Source: Mycobacterium syngnathidarum
GTDB taxonomy: Bacteria > Actinomycetota > Actinomycetes > Mycobacteriales > Mycobacteriaceae
Direction of reading: 5' to 3'
NCBI RefSeq assembly: GCF_001942625.1
Contig: NZ_MLCL01000076.1
Coordinates: forward strand, 62,001 to 126,000
DNA length: 64,000 bases
The notes under the pieces are model-generated. The model was not told the origin of the DNA. It did no database searches and saw only the letters and a list, made by a program, of their open reading frames with translations. Position 1 is the first letter of the stretch. Each line of letters opens with the position of its first letter. The position numbers and the translations under genes are program-made. This document shows, piece after piece, positions 52,945-63,509 of the stretch.

Positions 52945-53104
52945 AAGCACCACTCCGCCAACGGTGGGTCCGAAATTGGGCGGCTTACGTCAGCAACGTA
53001 TCCGTCGGGTTGCGATTGCTGCGAATCGCACTTCACCGCAGATACTCTCGACACTAGCGCATCCCTATCGGGCGAAACCCGGCTACCACTCGGCGCCTCC
53101 AGGA

Positions 53105-53443
53105 TCAGAAGTTGTTACAGGTATTGAAGGCTTGCTCAATCGAGCCGAGGTACGGCTGGAACAGCGGAGCATTCGCGACATCCTGGGCCGTCCGAGCGCG
53201 CTTATCCGGTGTGTCAGCGAGGAATTGACGTAAGCCGCGTTGCAATATCGGCGATTGGTCGAATGCCATGCGGACTTGGGGATCCTGCGCATCGAGCGCC
53301 GCTACCAACTGCGGGTACGTACACGTCGTGTTGATCGCGGAATCCAGGTTGGGCCCTGCGGATGCGATACCGACCCCAGCGGTCAGCGACACGGCCAGCC
53401 CTCCCACTCCGACGGCCAACCCGGTCAAGGACGGACGGAACAT
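53105..53443 (-). CDS. Hemophore-related secreted protein
   Basis: A 112-residue exported protein. A signal peptide (about residues 1-30) ends in IASAGP. The mature part starts PNLDSAINTTCTYPQLVAALDAQDP and has a second Cys in the tail FNTCNNF, matching the small two-Cys helical hemophore (Rv0203-like) family of mycobacteria. The ATG at 53443 is chosen because GGAGGAAG stands seven bases before it; an upstream TTG at 53449 is also in frame. Located 99 bases upstream of the glycosyltransferase-side sulfotransferase block and downstream of mmpL. Whether it binds heme, or serves the lipopeptide system in another way, is not known. Confidence 0.75.
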   Translation of the reverse strand: MFRPSLTGLAVGVGGLAVSLTAGVGIASAGPNLDSAINTTCTYPQLVAALDAQDPQVRMAFDQSPILQRGLRQFLADTPDKRARTAQDVANAPLFQPYLGSIEQAFNTCNNF

Positions 53444-53542
53444 ATGCAAACTTCCTCCCTACCATTGCTCCCGACCATTCCGACTGTAATCGGCCCGGCC
53501 GGATTACATCCATAAATTCCACAGGTCGGCCATGACACGAAA

Positions 53543-56410
53543 TCACACGTCCTGCTTGACCAGTGGGCCGGCCGGCAGTGTCGCAGGCCCCAGAACCGCA
53601 CTGGACGGCCGCTGTCGGACCCTCAGCGGCCACCAGAACCACCGCCCGAGCAGTGCCGCGATCGCCGGCGTCATGAATGCACGTACCACCAGAGTGTCGA
53701 AGAGCAACCCCAGCCCAATGGTGGACCCGACTTGCCCGATGATGCGTAAGTCACTGACCACCATCGACAACATGGTGAACGCGAACACCAGGCCGGCAGA
53801 CGTCACCACCTTGCCGGTGCCGCCCATCGCCCGGATGATGCCCGTATTGATCCCGGCCCCGACCTCCTCCTTCATCCGCGACACCAACAGCAGGTTGTAG
53901 TCAGAACCGACGGCCAGCAGAACGATCACGGACATCGCCAGAACGAGCCAGTGCAATTCGATGCCGAGGATGTGCTGCCAGAGGAGCACCGAGAGTCCGA
54001 ACGCCGCCCCCAACGAAAGTGCCACCGTGCCAACGATCACCAACGCGGCGATCAGACTCCGCGTCACGATCAGCATGATGCCGAAAATCAGGCACAGCGC
54101 GGCGACGCCCGCGATCAAGAGGTCGAATTTGGACCCGTCACGCAGATCTTTGTATGTCGCCGCGGTGCCTGCCAGGTGGATCGATGCGTTCTCCAGCGGG
54201 GTCACCTTGATCGCTTCTTCGGCGGCCGTCCGCACGGCATCGACCCGCGCGATGCCCTCAGGTGTTCCGGGATCACCCCGGTGGGTCAGAATCAGCCGCA
54301 CTGCCTTGCCATCCGGTGAGAAAAACAGGCTCATCGCACGTTGGAAGTCCTTGTTCTCGAACACTTCCGGAGGCAGATAGAACGAGTCGTCATTCTGGGC
54401 GCCGTCGTAGATCTGGCCCAGCGCGGTAGCGTTCGAGGTCGTCTCGTCCATGATCGCGATCATCCCGGACATGGTGCTGTGCATCGTCAGCATCATGGTC
54501 CGCATCGACTTCATGATGTCGATCATCGGCGGCAGTTGCGTGACGAGTTGCGCCTGTAACCCGTCGACCCGCACCAGGTTGTCGAGCAGTTTGTGCAACT
54601 GGAGGCTGAGCTTGTCCGTTCCGTCGAGCGCATCGAATACCGATCGGATGGCGAAGCAGACCGGAATGTCGTAGCAGTGTGGTTCCCAGTACAGGTAGTT
54701 GCGGAGCGGCCGGTAGAAGTCGTCGAAGCTCGCGACGGTCGCCATCAACTGGTCGGTGAGTTCAGCTGTTTCGCCCGTCAACAGCACTGTGTTGTGAGTG
54801 ATCGAGCCGATCAGCTTCATCAGGTTGTAGGTCCCCTGCATCTGCGTGATCATCTTCTGCATGTCGTCGGCCTGCTTCAACATGTCATCCATGCGGGCTT
54901 TGGCGAACGGCACGATCTGGAGCAGGCCTGCGCTCTGCAGGCTGATCTGAAAGGGGATCGACGTACGCTCGATCGGGCTCCCCTCGGGACGGGTGATGCT
55001 CTGGACCGTGGCAATTCCCGGTACGGCGAAGACATTCTTGGCCAGTTTGTGGAGTACCAGAAAGTCCGTCGGATTGCGCATGTCGTGGTCTGCCTCGAGC
55101 ATCAAGATGTCGGGCGTCATTCGCGACTCGGGAAAATGTCGCTCCGCGGCCGTGTAGCCGAGATTGGCCGGAATGTCTTGGGGGACATACAGTCGGTCGT
55201 CGTAGCTGGTCTGGTATCCGGGCAGAGCCAGCAGCCCGACGAACGCCACCGCACACGCCGCCGCCAGAATCGGCACCGGCCATCGGACCACCGCGGTGCC
55301 CACACCACGCCACCTACGGACCATCAGCTTCCGCTTGGGTTCGAAAAGCCCGAACCTGCCGCCGACGGCGATGACAGCCGGGACCAGCGTGACGGCCACG
55401 GCGACCGCGACCGCCATGCCGACGGCCGATGGTATGCCCATCGTCTCGAAATACGGCAAGCGGGTGAAACTCAGACAGTAGAGAGCTCCGGCAATGGTCA
55501 AACCCGATGCCACAACGACTTTGGCTACGCTGGCATAGGTGGTGTAGAACGCGGTTTGGCGATCCTCGCCGGCCTGGCGTGCCTCGTGGTAGCGCCCGAC
55601 GAAGAATATTCCGTAGTCCGTTCCGACCGCGATCCCCAGCGACACCAGCAGATTGACCGCGAAGGTCGACAGCCCGATGAAATCCTGGTCTCCCAGGAAC
55701 GCGACTACTCCCCTGGCTGCCTGCACCTGGATGCCGACCATGATCAGCAAGAGAACGACAGTGATGATCGAGCGGTACACGAACAGCAGCATCGTGAAGA
55801 TCACCACCAGGGTGACCAGAGTGATTCTGATGATCGACGTATCACCGGCGTGGTTCATATCCGTCATCAGCGGTGCCGGACCAGTGACGTACGCACTGAC
55901 CCCAGGCGGCGCAGGCGTGCCTGCCACGATGTCGCGGACAGCCTCGACGGATTCGTTCGCCAGGGCTTGGCCTTGGTTACCTGCGAGATTCACCTGGACA
56001 TAGGTACTCAGAGCGTCGGCACTTTCGACGCCAGCCGCGGTCAGTGAGTCTCCCCAGTAATCCTGGACGTGCTGCACATGTGTGGTGTCGGCTCGCAACT
56101 TGCGGATCAGCGCGTCGTAATAGCCGTGTGTGTCTTCGCCGAGAGGTTGCTCGCCCTCCAAGACGATCATCGCGACGCTGTCGGAATCGGATTCCTTGAA
56201 CACCTGGCCCATTCGCTGCATGGCCCGAAACGACGGCGCGTCTTTGGGGACAAGCGATACAGAGCTTTCGCGCCCGACTTGTTCCAGCGAAGGAACTGCG
56301 AAGCTGACTACGGCGGTGATCATCAGCCAGCCGAGAATGATCGGCACCGCCAGCCGATAGATCACCCGAGCGATCAACGCTGGTCGGCCGTCTGGCTGCC
56401 GACTGCTCAT
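53543..56410 (-). CDS. mmpL4b: MmpL4b-like RND lipid transporter
   Basis: A 955-residue MmpL-family inner-membrane transporter. Membrane helix 1 is [21 protein letters not shown]; the proton-relay Asp-Tyr pairs occur in [18 protein letters not shown] and in [16 protein letters not shown]. Two periplasmic domains are present, the first containing ATYVQ-like [15 protein letters not shown] and the second a long helical hairpin (about residues 480-640) with Cys pairs HCYDIPVCF. The ATG at 56410 follows GAAGG by four bases; the ORF extends upstream into mmpL4a but that part lacks homology. Third gene of mmpS4-mmpL4a-mmpL4b, the order used for GPL export in M. smegmatis. Likely exports the lipopeptide. 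Confidence 0.93.
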   Translation of the reverse strand: MSSRQPDGRPALIARVIYRLAVPIILGWLMITAVVSFAVPSLEQVGRESSVSLVPKDAPSFRAMQRMGQVFKESDSDSVAMIVLEGEQPLGEDTHGYYDALIRKLRADTTHVQHVQDYWGDSLTAAGVESADALSTYVQVNLAGNQGQALANESVEAVRDIVAGTPAPPGVSAYVTGPAPLMTDMNHAGDTSIIRITLVTLVVIFTMLLFVYRSIITVVLLLIMVGIQVQAARGVVAFLGDQDFIGLSTFAVNLLVSLGIAVGTDYGIFFVGRYHEARQAGEDRQTAFYTTYASVAKVVVASGLTIAGALYCLSFTRLPYFETMGIPSAVGMAVAVAVAVTLVPAVIAVGGRFGLFEPKRKLMVRRWRGVGTAVVRWPVPILAAACAVAFVGLLALPGYQTSYDDRLYVPQDIPANLGYTAAERHFPESRMTPDILMLEADHDMRNPTDFLVLHKLAKNVFAVPGIATVQSITRPEGSPIERTSIPFQISLQSAGLLQIVPFAKARMDDMLKQADDMQKMITQMQGTYNLMKLIGSITHNTVLLTGETAELTDQLMATVASFDDFYRPLRNYLYWEPHCYDIPVCFAIRSVFDALDGTDKLSLQLHKLLDNLVRVDGLQAQLVTQLPPMIDIMKSMRTMMLTMHSTMSGMIAIMDETTSNATALGQIYDGAQNDDSFYLPPEVFENKDFQRAMSLFFSPDGKAVRLILTHRGDPGTPEGIARVDAVRTAAEEAIKVTPLENASIHLAGTAATYKDLRDGSKFDLLIAGVAALCLIFGIMLIVTRSLIAALVIVGTVALSLGAAFGLSVLLWQHILGIELHWLVLAMSVIVLLAVGSDYNLLLVSRMKEEVGAGINTGIIRAMGGTGKVVTSAGLVFAFTMLSMVVSDLRIIGQVGSTIGLGLLFDTLVVRAFMTPAIAALLGRWFWWPLRVRQRPSSAVLGPATLPAGPLVKQDV

Positions 56411-56450
56411 ACGGCCTTCACCGCACGAAAGGAAGACGTTTTCATGCCGG

Positions 56451-59351
56451 TCAGCGCTCTTCCCTCTGCAGGATGGAGCGGACAAGCTGGGCGCGTCCGG
56501 CCGTCCGACGTGAGGCACTGAGAGGGCGTGGATGCACCTGCTGTGGCCACCAGAACCACCGCCCGAGCAGAGCGGCGATCGCCGGCGTCATGAAGGCACG
56601 TACCACCAGCGTGTCGAACAGCAACCCGACACCGATGGTGGCGCCCAGCTGACCGATGGTGACGAGGTCGCTGACCACCATGGCGAGCATGGTGAACGCG
56701 AACACCAGGCCGGCAGCGGTAACCACCTTGCCACTGCCGCCCATCGCCCGGATGATGCCCGTATTGATCCCGGCCCCGATCTCCTCCTTCATCCGCGACA
56801 CCAACAGCAGGTTGTAGTCAGAACCGACAGCCAACAGAACGATCACGGACATCGCCAGAACTACCCAGTTCAATGGCATGCCGAGGATGTGCTGCCAGAT
56901 GAGCACCGAGAGCCCGAACGCTGCCCCCAACGAAAGTGCCACCGTGCCAACGATCACCATCGCGGCGATCAAACTCCGCGTGACGATCAGCATGATGCCG
57001 AAAATCAGGCACAGGGCTGCGACCGCAGCGATCAGGAGATCGTAGGTGGACGCTTCGACCAGGTCTTTGACAGACGCCGCGGTACCCGTGAGAGAGATCT
57101 TGGCATTCTGCAGAGGTGTGCCTTTGAGCGCTTCTTCGGCGGCGGTTTCAATCGGGCCGACCAGCGACATCCCCTCGGTGGTCGCCGGGTCGCCCCGTTG
57201 CGAGATGAGCATGCGGGCGGCCTTCCCATCCGGAGACAGGAAGATGTCCATGACGCGTTGAAAGTCCTTGTTCTCGAATACTTCTGGAGCGAGATAGAAG
57301 GAGTCGTCGTTCTGGGCGGCGTCGAATGCCTTGCCCATCGCGGTAGCGTTGTCGGAGGTCTCCTCCATTTGCTCCATGATCCCGGACATGGTGCTGTGCA
57401 TCGTCAGCATCATGGTCCGGGTGGATTCCATGGTCGAGATCATCACCGGAAACTGCTCTGCCAGTTGCGGCAGGATCGCGTCGAGTCGATCCAGATTGGC
57501 AACCAGGTCAACCATTTTGACCGTGATCTGGTCAATGCCGTCGAGGGTGTCGAACACCGACCTGATAGACGAACAGATCGGAATCGTGTAACAGTGCGGC
57601 TCCCAATAGAAATAGTTGCGGATCGGTCTGAAGAAATCGTCGAAGTTCGCGACGTGGTCGCGCAGTAGATTAGTTGTCTCCTGCAGCTCGTGCGTATCGG
57701 CGACCATCCGGTGCGTGGTGCTGACCATCTCTTCGGTCAAGGCCTGCATGCGCTTCACGATGGCGATCGTTTTCTGCATGTCCTCGGCCTGGACCAGCAG
57801 ATCGTCCATGCGATTCTTCTGGAACGGCATCAGATGCGTTTGAGACGCGTTGCTCATGCTCAGCATGTACGGGATCGTCGAGTGCTTGAGCGGCTCACCG
57901 CCGGGGCGAGTCGGCGCCTGGACCGTCGAGACGCCGGGGACCGACAGCACTCCCTTGGCCAGCTTGTTCAGCACCAGAAAGTCGACTGGATTCCGCATGT
58001 CGTGGTCGGCCTCGACCAACAGAATGTCAGGCGCCATCATCAACGACTGCGGGAAATGTCGGGTGGCCGCCGCGTAACCCACATTGGCCGGAATGTCTTG
58101 CGGAATGTACTTCTGGTCGTTGTAACTGGGCTTGTAGGCGGGAAGCGCCAACAGTCCGATCAGCGAAACCGCGCATGTGGCAACGAGTATGGGCCCGGGC
58201 CATCGCACGACCGCGGTGCCGACCTTCCGCCATCGACGTACCGCGATCTTCCGCTTGGGTTCGAACAATCCGAAGCGGCTGCCTGCCGCGATGACCGCGG
58301 GAACGAGCGTGACCGCAACCGCGACTGCGGCGACCATGCCCACAGCGGTTGGAACGCCGAGAGTTTGGTATACCGGTAGCCGGGTGAAATGCAAACACAG
58401 AATCGCCCCGGCAATCGTCAAACCGGACCCTACGACCACCTTTGAGACACTGCGGAAAGTCGTGTAGAAAGCCGCTTCCTTGTCCTCCCCGGCCTGCCTC
58501 GCCTCCTGATACCGACCGGTGAAGAAGATTCCGTAATCCGTGCCTGCCGCGATCGCCAGTGCTACCAGCAGGTTGACGACGAACGTCGTGATTCCGATGA
58601 CTCCGAGACTGCCAAGGAACGCGACCACCCCTCGGGCCACCGTCAATTCGATGCCGACGACCACCAGCATGAGAACGACAGAGATGATCGACCGATAGAC
58701 GAGCAACAGCATCACGAAGATCACTGTGAGGCTCAATGAGGTGACCAGCGCGACCGTTCTGTTGCCGGCGGGGCCGAGATCCGCTGCGAACGCTGCCGGT
58801 CCGGTGACGTAGGCGTTGATTCCCGGAGGCGCTGGTACCCGCTCGACGATCGCTCGCATCGCCTCCAGCGATTTGATCGCCGAGATCTCCTTGTTTGCAG
58901 TCAAGGTCACTTGCGCATAGGTGGCCTTGCCGTCGACGCTCTGGGCCGCACCCTGAGTCAGCGGATCGCCCCAGAAATCTTGGACGTGCTGCACATGGGT
59001 TGGGTCGGCCTCCAACTGACGAACTATGTCGTCGTAATAGCCGTGTGCCTCGTCACCGAGGGGTTGGTCGCCCTCCAGCACGATCATCGCGACGGCGTTG
59101 GAACCTGACTCGCCGAACAGCTCACCCATCCGCTGCATCGCCTCGAACGAGGGAGCAGCGGTGGGATCCATCGCGACCGCATGGTCTTTCTCCACCTGCT
59201 CGAGCGAGGGAACGGCCACGCTCAACAGGACGGTGATGGCCAACCACGCCAGAATGATCGGCACCGACAGTCGACGGACCATCCGCGCGACGAACGGCGG
59301 TGGTGCGCTCACCGGCAACGGCTCCGTGGCGGGTTCGCTGTCGGTACTCAT
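56451..59351 (-). CDS. mmpL4a: MmpL4a-like RND lipid transporter
   Basis: A 966-residue paralogue of the adjacent MmpL. It has the opening helix [21 protein letters not shown], proton-relay pairs in [18 protein letters not shown] and [16 protein letters not shown], and the same helical periplasmic insert (HCYTIPICS). The last 400 residues are nearly identical in places to MmpL4b (for example the stretch containing [14 protein letters not shown]), pointing to tandem duplication. The ATG at 59351 overlaps the mmpS4 stop by four bases. The two MmpL proteins are likely to work together with MmpS4 in export of the acylated peptide to the envelope. Confidence 0.94.
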   Translation of the reverse strand: MSTDSEPATEPLPVSAPPPFVARMVRRLSVPIILAWLAITVLLSVAVPSLEQVEKDHAVAMDPTAAPSFEAMQRMGELFGESGSNAVAMIVLEGDQPLGDEAHGYYDDIVRQLEADPTHVQHVQDFWGDPLTQGAAQSVDGKATYAQVTLTANKEISAIKSLEAMRAIVERVPAPPGINAYVTGPAAFAADLGPAGNRTVALVTSLSLTVIFVMLLLVYRSIISVVLMLVVVGIELTVARGVVAFLGSLGVIGITTFVVNLLVALAIAAGTDYGIFFTGRYQEARQAGEDKEAAFYTTFRSVSKVVVGSGLTIAGAILCLHFTRLPVYQTLGVPTAVGMVAAVAVAVTLVPAVIAAGSRFGLFEPKRKIAVRRWRKVGTAVVRWPGPILVATCAVSLIGLLALPAYKPSYNDQKYIPQDIPANVGYAAATRHFPQSLMMAPDILLVEADHDMRNPVDFLVLNKLAKGVLSVPGVSTVQAPTRPGGEPLKHSTIPYMLSMSNASQTHLMPFQKNRMDDLLVQAEDMQKTIAIVKRMQALTEEMVSTTHRMVADTHELQETTNLLRDHVANFDDFFRPIRNYFYWEPHCYTIPICSSIRSVFDTLDGIDQITVKMVDLVANLDRLDAILPQLAEQFPVMISTMESTRTMMLTMHSTMSGIMEQMEETSDNATAMGKAFDAAQNDDSFYLAPEVFENKDFQRVMDIFLSPDGKAARMLISQRGDPATTEGMSLVGPIETAAEEALKGTPLQNAKISLTGTAASVKDLVEASTYDLLIAAVAALCLIFGIMLIVTRSLIAAMVIVGTVALSLGAAFGLSVLIWQHILGMPLNWVVLAMSVIVLLAVGSDYNLLLVSRMKEEIGAGINTGIIRAMGGSGKVVTAAGLVFAFTMLAMVVSDLVTIGQLGATIGVGLLFDTLVVRAFMTPAIAALLGRWFWWPQQVHPRPLSASRRTAGRAQLVRSILQREER

Positions 59352-59812
59352 GCGGCCTTCAGCACGCAGAAGGTAAAGGCGCTGACCCCTTGCCGAACCT
59401 TCTCGTCTTTGACTTCATCGCCGACCAGGATGCGGCACCCGATGCTGTCGGTGTTGCCCTGCGCCGTGACGTTTCCCATCGCCGTCGCCTCGGAAATCGG
59501 GAACTCCACCGACCATGGCAGTGTCGCATCCTTGACCAGTTGTGGCTCAGCATCGGCATCGAAATAGCTGATCGTCGCGACTGTCCCCGGCGGACCGAAC
59601 ACCTCGTACACCAGGTGCTTGGGGTCGTGAGGCCGCTTCTCCTCACGTTCTGCACTCGTATAGGTGGGGCGACTCTGACTGCCGAAGACACCGTGCAGTC
59701 GCGACACGGTGAACCCGCCCGCGACTCCCACCATCACCAGTACAAGCGGAATCCACAGCCGCTTCAGGATCCTGAAAATCGCGAGCTCCTCCGACTGTCT
59801 CCGTGCCGACAC
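59348..59812 (-). CDS. mmpS4: MmpS4-like membrane accessory protein
   Basis: MmpS-family partner of MmpL transporters. One N-terminal membrane helix ([21 protein letters not shown]) precedes a beta-sandwich periplasmic domain with [25 protein letters not shown] and a Cys pair (IGCRI, FTFCV). The start is uncertain. The GTG at 59812 is given here (154 residues) as the nearest standard codon. However, a strong GGAGGAG ends six bases before an ATT at 59779, and relatives begin at precisely this point ([11 protein letters not shown]), so an ATT start (143 residues) is quite possible; see findings. It is first in the mmpS-mmpL-mmpL operon and overlaps mmpL4a by ATGA. Confidence 0.92.
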   Translation of the reverse strand: MSARRQSEELAIFRILKRLWIPLVLVMVGVAGGFTVSRLHGVFGSQSRPTYTSAEREEKRPHDPKHLVYEVFGPPGTVATISYFDADAEPQLVKDATLPWSVEFPISEATAMGNVTAQGNTDSIGCRILVGDEVKDEKVRQGVSAFTFCVLKAA

Positions 59813-60254
59813 CTTGCGTGGTGCGCAAACATGCATTTGTGATCGGGTGCGGCCAAACGAGCCCGGCCCACGGGCCGCACTCCGGGTTTGACCGTCCGCG
59901 AAGCCCCGCAAACGTGCGATGGCCGCAAGGAGCGCACCCGATCCCGAAGAGTAAACCATGCCCGTCCGTCAATTTGTCGCAAACGACGTAGTTCATCGGA
60001 ATCGGTTAGACGCCTTGACAATCACCGCAAGGGCGCTTGCGCTGGCACACCAACCATCACCGCCGATGGCAGCCCCGATCCGGTACTGCCGAACCTTCCT
60101 CACACCGCCGAAATGTAGGAACTGGATGTGGACCCGCTATGAAAGGACCATGGAGTGCGCCATTGCTGCGGACGGCCGGCAGGACGCAGCATGCCACGAT
60201 GAATCCATCCGATCAAGCGGTTGTAAACCCACTCGTGGCTACCCACTACCGTGG
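59813..60254. other. Intergenic region upstream of mmpS4
   Basis: About 440 bases separating the mmpS4 operon from a membrane-protein gene on the same strand. It should contain the mmpS4 promoter. On the minus strand TTGACG (about 59983-59978) occurs with TACTCT 13 bases later, too short a spacer to be convincing. A short plus-strand ORF from about 60139 looks like noise. No repeat, attachment site or RNA recognised. Confidence 0.45.
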
Positions 60255-61040
60255 TCAGACCACCTCAACGGTGGCCGGGGCGAGGTCGGCTATCGCCTGA
60301 CGAATCGCCCGGGGCCGGGGCACCGCCCCTGCGGGGTACACCACGGTGGTTTGCCAACCCGGGTTGCCGGTGCGGATCGTCCACGCGTGGCTGTAGACGA
60401 CGCCGCGGAAGTCTCGGGAAGAATGAGTGACAGCCGTGACGCTGTCCCACGGCCGGAAGCCCGGGTCGTCGGCAGCCGAAGGCGAGTAGCCGATCCCTTC
60501 GTGCGACAGCCAAAGGTGGGTGCGCCCGTACGAGCGGATGATTCGAACGGGCATTGCGACAGCCGCCAGCACGGTGGCCAGCAAAGCCATCGCAGTCAAC
60601 ACCGTCATACCGATCGCAGCGAGTCCGGTGGTATCGAGCTTGTCGATACCACCGGCACGGATCGCCCTGCGCACGAATCTCGTCACGCTCGAGGCCACCA
60701 CGGCAACGACGACCAGCGCCAGCGCGGCGGACAACCAGAACACGATGCCCAGCGGATTGTGCACCTCGGCAACGGCGCCGGCCGGCTCTGGCGCTTCGCG
60801 TTCGGGCTTCACCGCCTTGGCTTCCTGATATGCGACGAGCCCGAAACCTGTCGCCAGAAGCAACGGAGCCGTCACCGGCCCCCAGAGCGAGCCCGACAAT
60901 TCTCCGCGACCCCAACCAGCGACCAACAGCACTCCCCCGGCCACCGACACGATGGCCGCAGCGACGAACGCCCAAACCAGCGGACTCATCCGATAGACCG
61001 AGGCAGCAGAACGTCTGCGGTCATGCTCCCCGCGCGTCAT
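60255..61040 (-). CDS. Membrane protein of unknown function, PH-like C-terminal domain possible
   Basis: A 261-residue protein not recognised as a named family. It has four hydrophobic segments: residues about 20-40, 50-70, 95-120 and 145-170. The last 90 residues are soluble and read like a bacterial PH/DUF-type fold (THLWLSHEGIGYSPSA, PWDSVTAVTHSSRDFRGVVY, WTIRTGNPGWQTTVVYPAGAVP). The ATG at 61040 lies 11 bases after the stop of the gene upstream, so the two are probably one operon. Nothing ties it directly to the lipopeptide locus, and it could belong to the flanking chromosome. Confidence 0.7.
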   Translation of the reverse strand: MTRGEHDRRRSAASVYRMSPLVWAFVAAAIVSVAGGVLLVAGWGRGELSGSLWGPVTAPLLLATGFGLVAYQEAKAVKPEREAPEPAGAVAEVHNPLGIVFWLSAALALVVVAVVASSVTRFVRRAIRAGGIDKLDTTGLAAIGMTVLTAMALLATVLAAVAMPVRIIRSYGRTHLWLSHEGIGYSPSAADDPGFRPWDSVTAVTHSSRDFRGVVYSHAWTIRTGNPGWQTTVVYPAGAVPRPRAIRQAIADLAPATVEVV

Positions 61041-61050
61041 CACCGTGCCG

Positions 61051-62085
61051 CTATGGCAAGAACCGGGCGATCTGAGGTGACGGCAGTGTCTGGGCGGCAC
61101 GCGCCTGCCGGACGCCGACCGCTCCACCGGCCGCTGTCATCAAGAGCATGCCGGCAAGTCCGGGGAGCACGGCGAACAACAGGTCGCTCGTGCTGGCGGT
61201 GCGCAGATAATCGGCGTATCCCAGCCGGAACGACTCTGGCACCGCAGGCATCGAATGCGGCTGCGCTGCTGGGGGTTCCGACGGCTCGGGCCGGCCCCGG
61301 CCGGGAGCCGCAGGCGGTGCCGCCACCGGCGGTGCCACGGGCACCGGGACGGCGACGACCGGCGCGGGAGGGACCGCCACGGGGGCCGGCGCCGGTGCGA
61401 TCGGAGCAGCCGGCGTGACGGGAGCCTTGGGCGGGGTCGACCGGATGACGATCGTGCGGCTGCTCGGGGCCGTTGGCACGGGCGCGAGGTTCGGGGCCCG
61501 GCCGAGGTTTCCGTTGGTCGGGGCGCCCGCGGCCCCGCCTCCGCCGCCGCCGGCCATGACTCCCGTGGATACCTGACCGGCGCTGCCCGACAGGACCGCC
61601 GACGGAGCCGGTCCCACGCTGGTGCCGGCGCTGGACGACTGCGGTGATTCGGCGAACGTTCCCGTGCGCGCCGCGGCCCCTGGAGCCTCGGCGCCGCCCA
61701 CGCTGGTGGCGGTCTGACCGGTCGAGATCTTGGTGGTCCTCGTGGTCCCGATCTTCGCTTCGGGCTTGGTGCTCTGGGCCGCGTTCTGCCCTCCGAGGCC
61801 GCCACCGGAATTCTTGACTCCACCGCCACGCTGCGGGCCCACATTGGCCACGGCGTGGGACTTTTTGTTCTTCTTCTTGTGGTCGAAGAGGTCGTGTATA
61901 TCGACACCGAACAAATGCGCTGAAGCCACCCCGGTGCCGAGCATGCCCGGCCCAGCGACCATGGCCCCGCAAGCGATTGCACAGCCAGCTGCGGTGTTAC
62001 GCACCCATGACCGGTCCACGAATGAGCCCCCCAGAAGATTTCGCGGAATATCCGCGCGCACTGGAACAGGTTCCCATTGTGGCAT
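61051..62085 (-). CDS. Pro/Ala/Gly-rich exported protein with C-terminal membrane anchor
   Basis: About 344 residues, family not recognised. A hydrophobic segment AAGCAIACGAMVAGPGML ends in a signal-peptidase-like GVASA site near residue 56. A basic run (DHKKKNKKSH), a Gly/Ser/Thr-rich region, a Gly run (GGGGGG) and a long Pro/Ala/Val repeat such as PVAVPPAPVVAVPVPVAPP follow. One helix (LLFAVLPGLAGMLLMTAAGG) near the C-terminus, then QARAAQTLPSPQIARFLP. The layout suggests a surface-exposed spacer anchored at its C-terminus. Start chosen at ATG 62085; ATG 62115 is also in frame. Divergent from the adenylate cyclase gene. Confidence 0.72.
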   Translation of the reverse strand: MPQWEPVPVRADIPRNLLGGSFVDRSWVRNTAAGCAIACGAMVAGPGMLGTGVASAHLFGVDIHDLFDHKKKNKKSHAVANVGPQRGGGVKNSGGGLGGQNAAQSTKPEAKIGTTRTTKISTGQTATSVGGAEAPGAAARTGTFAESPQSSSAGTSVGPAPSAVLSGSAGQVSTGVMAGGGGGGAAGAPTNGNLGRAPNLAPVPTAPSSRTIVIRSTPPKAPVTPAAPIAPAPAPVAVPPAPVVAVPVPVAPPVAAPPAAPGRGRPEPSEPPAAQPHSMPAVPESFRLGYADYLRTASTSDLLFAVLPGLAGMLLMTAAGGAVGVRQARAAQTLPSPQIARFLP

Positions 62086-62167
62086 ACCGACGTTCCGTCG
62101 GATTTGCTGGACCATGATTCGAAATAGCGGCCGCGTCAATGTCGGCCAACGGAGCGGCTTACGGCGA

Positions 62168-62179
62168 TACCCTTTGTCC
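62168..62179 (+). promoter_or_regulatory. Possible leaderless -10 box for the adenylate cyclase gene
   Basis: TACCCT (62168-62173) fits TANNNT and ends six bases before a GTG at 62180 that is in frame with the cyclase. No ribosome-binding site precedes the candidate starts, compatible with a leaderless transcript. No convincing -35. Confidence 0.35.
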
Positions 62180-63505
62180 GTGGTGGTCAGCGAGTTCCGC
62201 CGCTCGGTGTGTATGCCCGAGATGGCGCTGAACAACCGCGTGTCGGCGCGCACTCGACACTATGCGCAGAGCGTGTCGAGCCGACTGCGGGTGTTGACGA
62301 TCGCGACGTGGATCGCCGCCACGGTGTCGGCCGGTTTCGGAATCTTCCAGCTGGCCCTTGACGGACCGATGTGGCGGCTCGGCTTCGTCAACCTCGTTTC
62401 TGCAGGTCTGTTCGTTCTGGTGCCACTTCTGTACCGCTTCGGCGAACTCATCGCGCCGCTGGCGTTCTTCCTGATCGCGTACGTGTCCGTGTCCGTGATG
62501 TGCTTCGCGATCGGTACCGGCTCGGGTTTGCAGTTCTATTTCGTGGTGGCGGTATCGCTGGCGGTGCTGGTGCTGGGGATCGAGCGCATCGTGCTGGCGG
62601 CCACGTTGGCAGCCTTTGCCGTCGCCGCCACCATCGCGCTGCAGATCGTCGTTCCAGAGGATCGTGGTCTCGGGCCACCATGGGCCCTGACCGCCGGCTT
62701 CGTGGTCTCCACGGTTTCTGCGGCGGTAATGGTGTTTGCCACCGTCTGGATGTCGTTACGCGAGATCGCGCGCGCCGAGCAGGCGATGGAAGCCGAATAT
62801 CAACGATCCGAACAACTGCTGGCCAATATCCTGCCGGCCACGATCGCCCAGCGACTCAAGGAACCGTCACGCACGATCATCGCCGACAAGTACGACGACG
62901 CTTCGATCCTGTTCGCCGACATCGCCGGTTACACCGAACGGTCCAGCGATATCACCCCCACAGAGCTCGTGCGCTTTCTGGACCGGCTCTACACCGACCT
63001 CGATGCTCTGGTGGACCGGCACGGCTTGGAGAAGGTCAAGACCAGCGGCGACTCCTACATGGTGGTCTCGGGGGTGCCCAGGCCACGGGCCGATCACATC
63101 GAGGCACTGGCCTGCCTGGCCCTGGACCTCGCCGCTGCCGTCGCAGACCTCAAGGATCCACGAGGCCGCGCAGTGCCGCTGCGGATCGGGCTGGCAGCCG
63201 GGCCCGTGGTGGCCGGCGTGGTCGGGGCCCGCAAGTTCTTCTATGACGTCTGGGGCGACGCGGTCAACGTGGCATCGCGAATGGAGACCACAGACATCGC
63301 CGGCCGAATTCAGGTGCCGCAGAACGTCTATGACCGAATCAGCCATGCCTTCGTGTTGGAGGAACGTGGTGATGTCGAGGTCAAGGGCAAGGGGCTGATG
63401 CACACCTGGTACCTGGTCGGGCGCCGCGACGAGGCGGTACGCATCCGGCTCGAGGATGCGAGCCCGGTGAACACCGCCCCGGTCGTGCCGCCGGCCGGCG
63501 GTTAG
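62180..63505 (+). CDS. cya: Membrane-bound class III adenylate cyclase (Cya/Rv1625c-like)
   Basis: A 441-residue cyclase: six membrane helices (residues about 35-205), a linker helix (EQAMEAEYQRSEQLLANILPATIAQRLK), then a class III catalytic domain. Metal Asp residues sit in SILFADIAGYTERS and the following strand; substrate Lys in GLEKVKTSGDSYMVVSGVP; DVWGDAVNVASRME holds the adenine-selecting Asp and the catalytic Asn/Arg. It makes cAMP from ATP as a homodimer. It is very similar to M. tuberculosis Rv1625c (443 residues, from memory), including GPVVAGVVGARKFFYDVWGDA. Start taken at GTG 62180 on length and promoter grounds; GTG 62183 and ATG 62213 are alternatives. Convergent with dps, 4 bases apart. 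Confidence 0.95.
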   Translation: MVVSEFRRSVCMPEMALNNRVSARTRHYAQSVSSRLRVLTIATWIAATVSAGFGIFQLALDGPMWRLGFVNLVSAGLFVLVPLLYRFGELIAPLAFFLIAYVSVSVMCFAIGTGSGLQFYFVVAVSLAVLVLGIERIVLAATLAAFAVAATIALQIVVPEDRGLGPPWALTAGFVVSTVSAAVMVFATVWMSLREIARAEQAMEAEYQRSEQLLANILPATIAQRLKEPSRTIIADKYDDASILFADIAGYTERSSDITPTELVRFLDRLYTDLDALVDRHGLEKVKTSGDSYMVVSGVPRPRADHIEALACLALDLAAAVADLKDPRGRAVPLRIGLAAGPVVAGVVGARKFFYDVWGDAVNVASRMETTDIAGRIQVPQNVYDRISHAFVLEERGDVEVKGKGLMHTWYLVGRRDEAVRIRLEDASPVNTAPVVPPAGG

Positions 63506-63509
63506 ACGG

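Noticed and set aside
60010..60045. TTGACA at about 60015 as a plus-strand promoter
   Set aside because: No TANNNT at 16-19 bases downstream and no plus-strand gene follows.
60536..60548. GTTCGAATC (minus strand) as a repeat of the tRNA 3' end (att site)
   Set aside because: Only nine bases match, and it lies in a coding region with ordinary codons; not enough for an attachment site.
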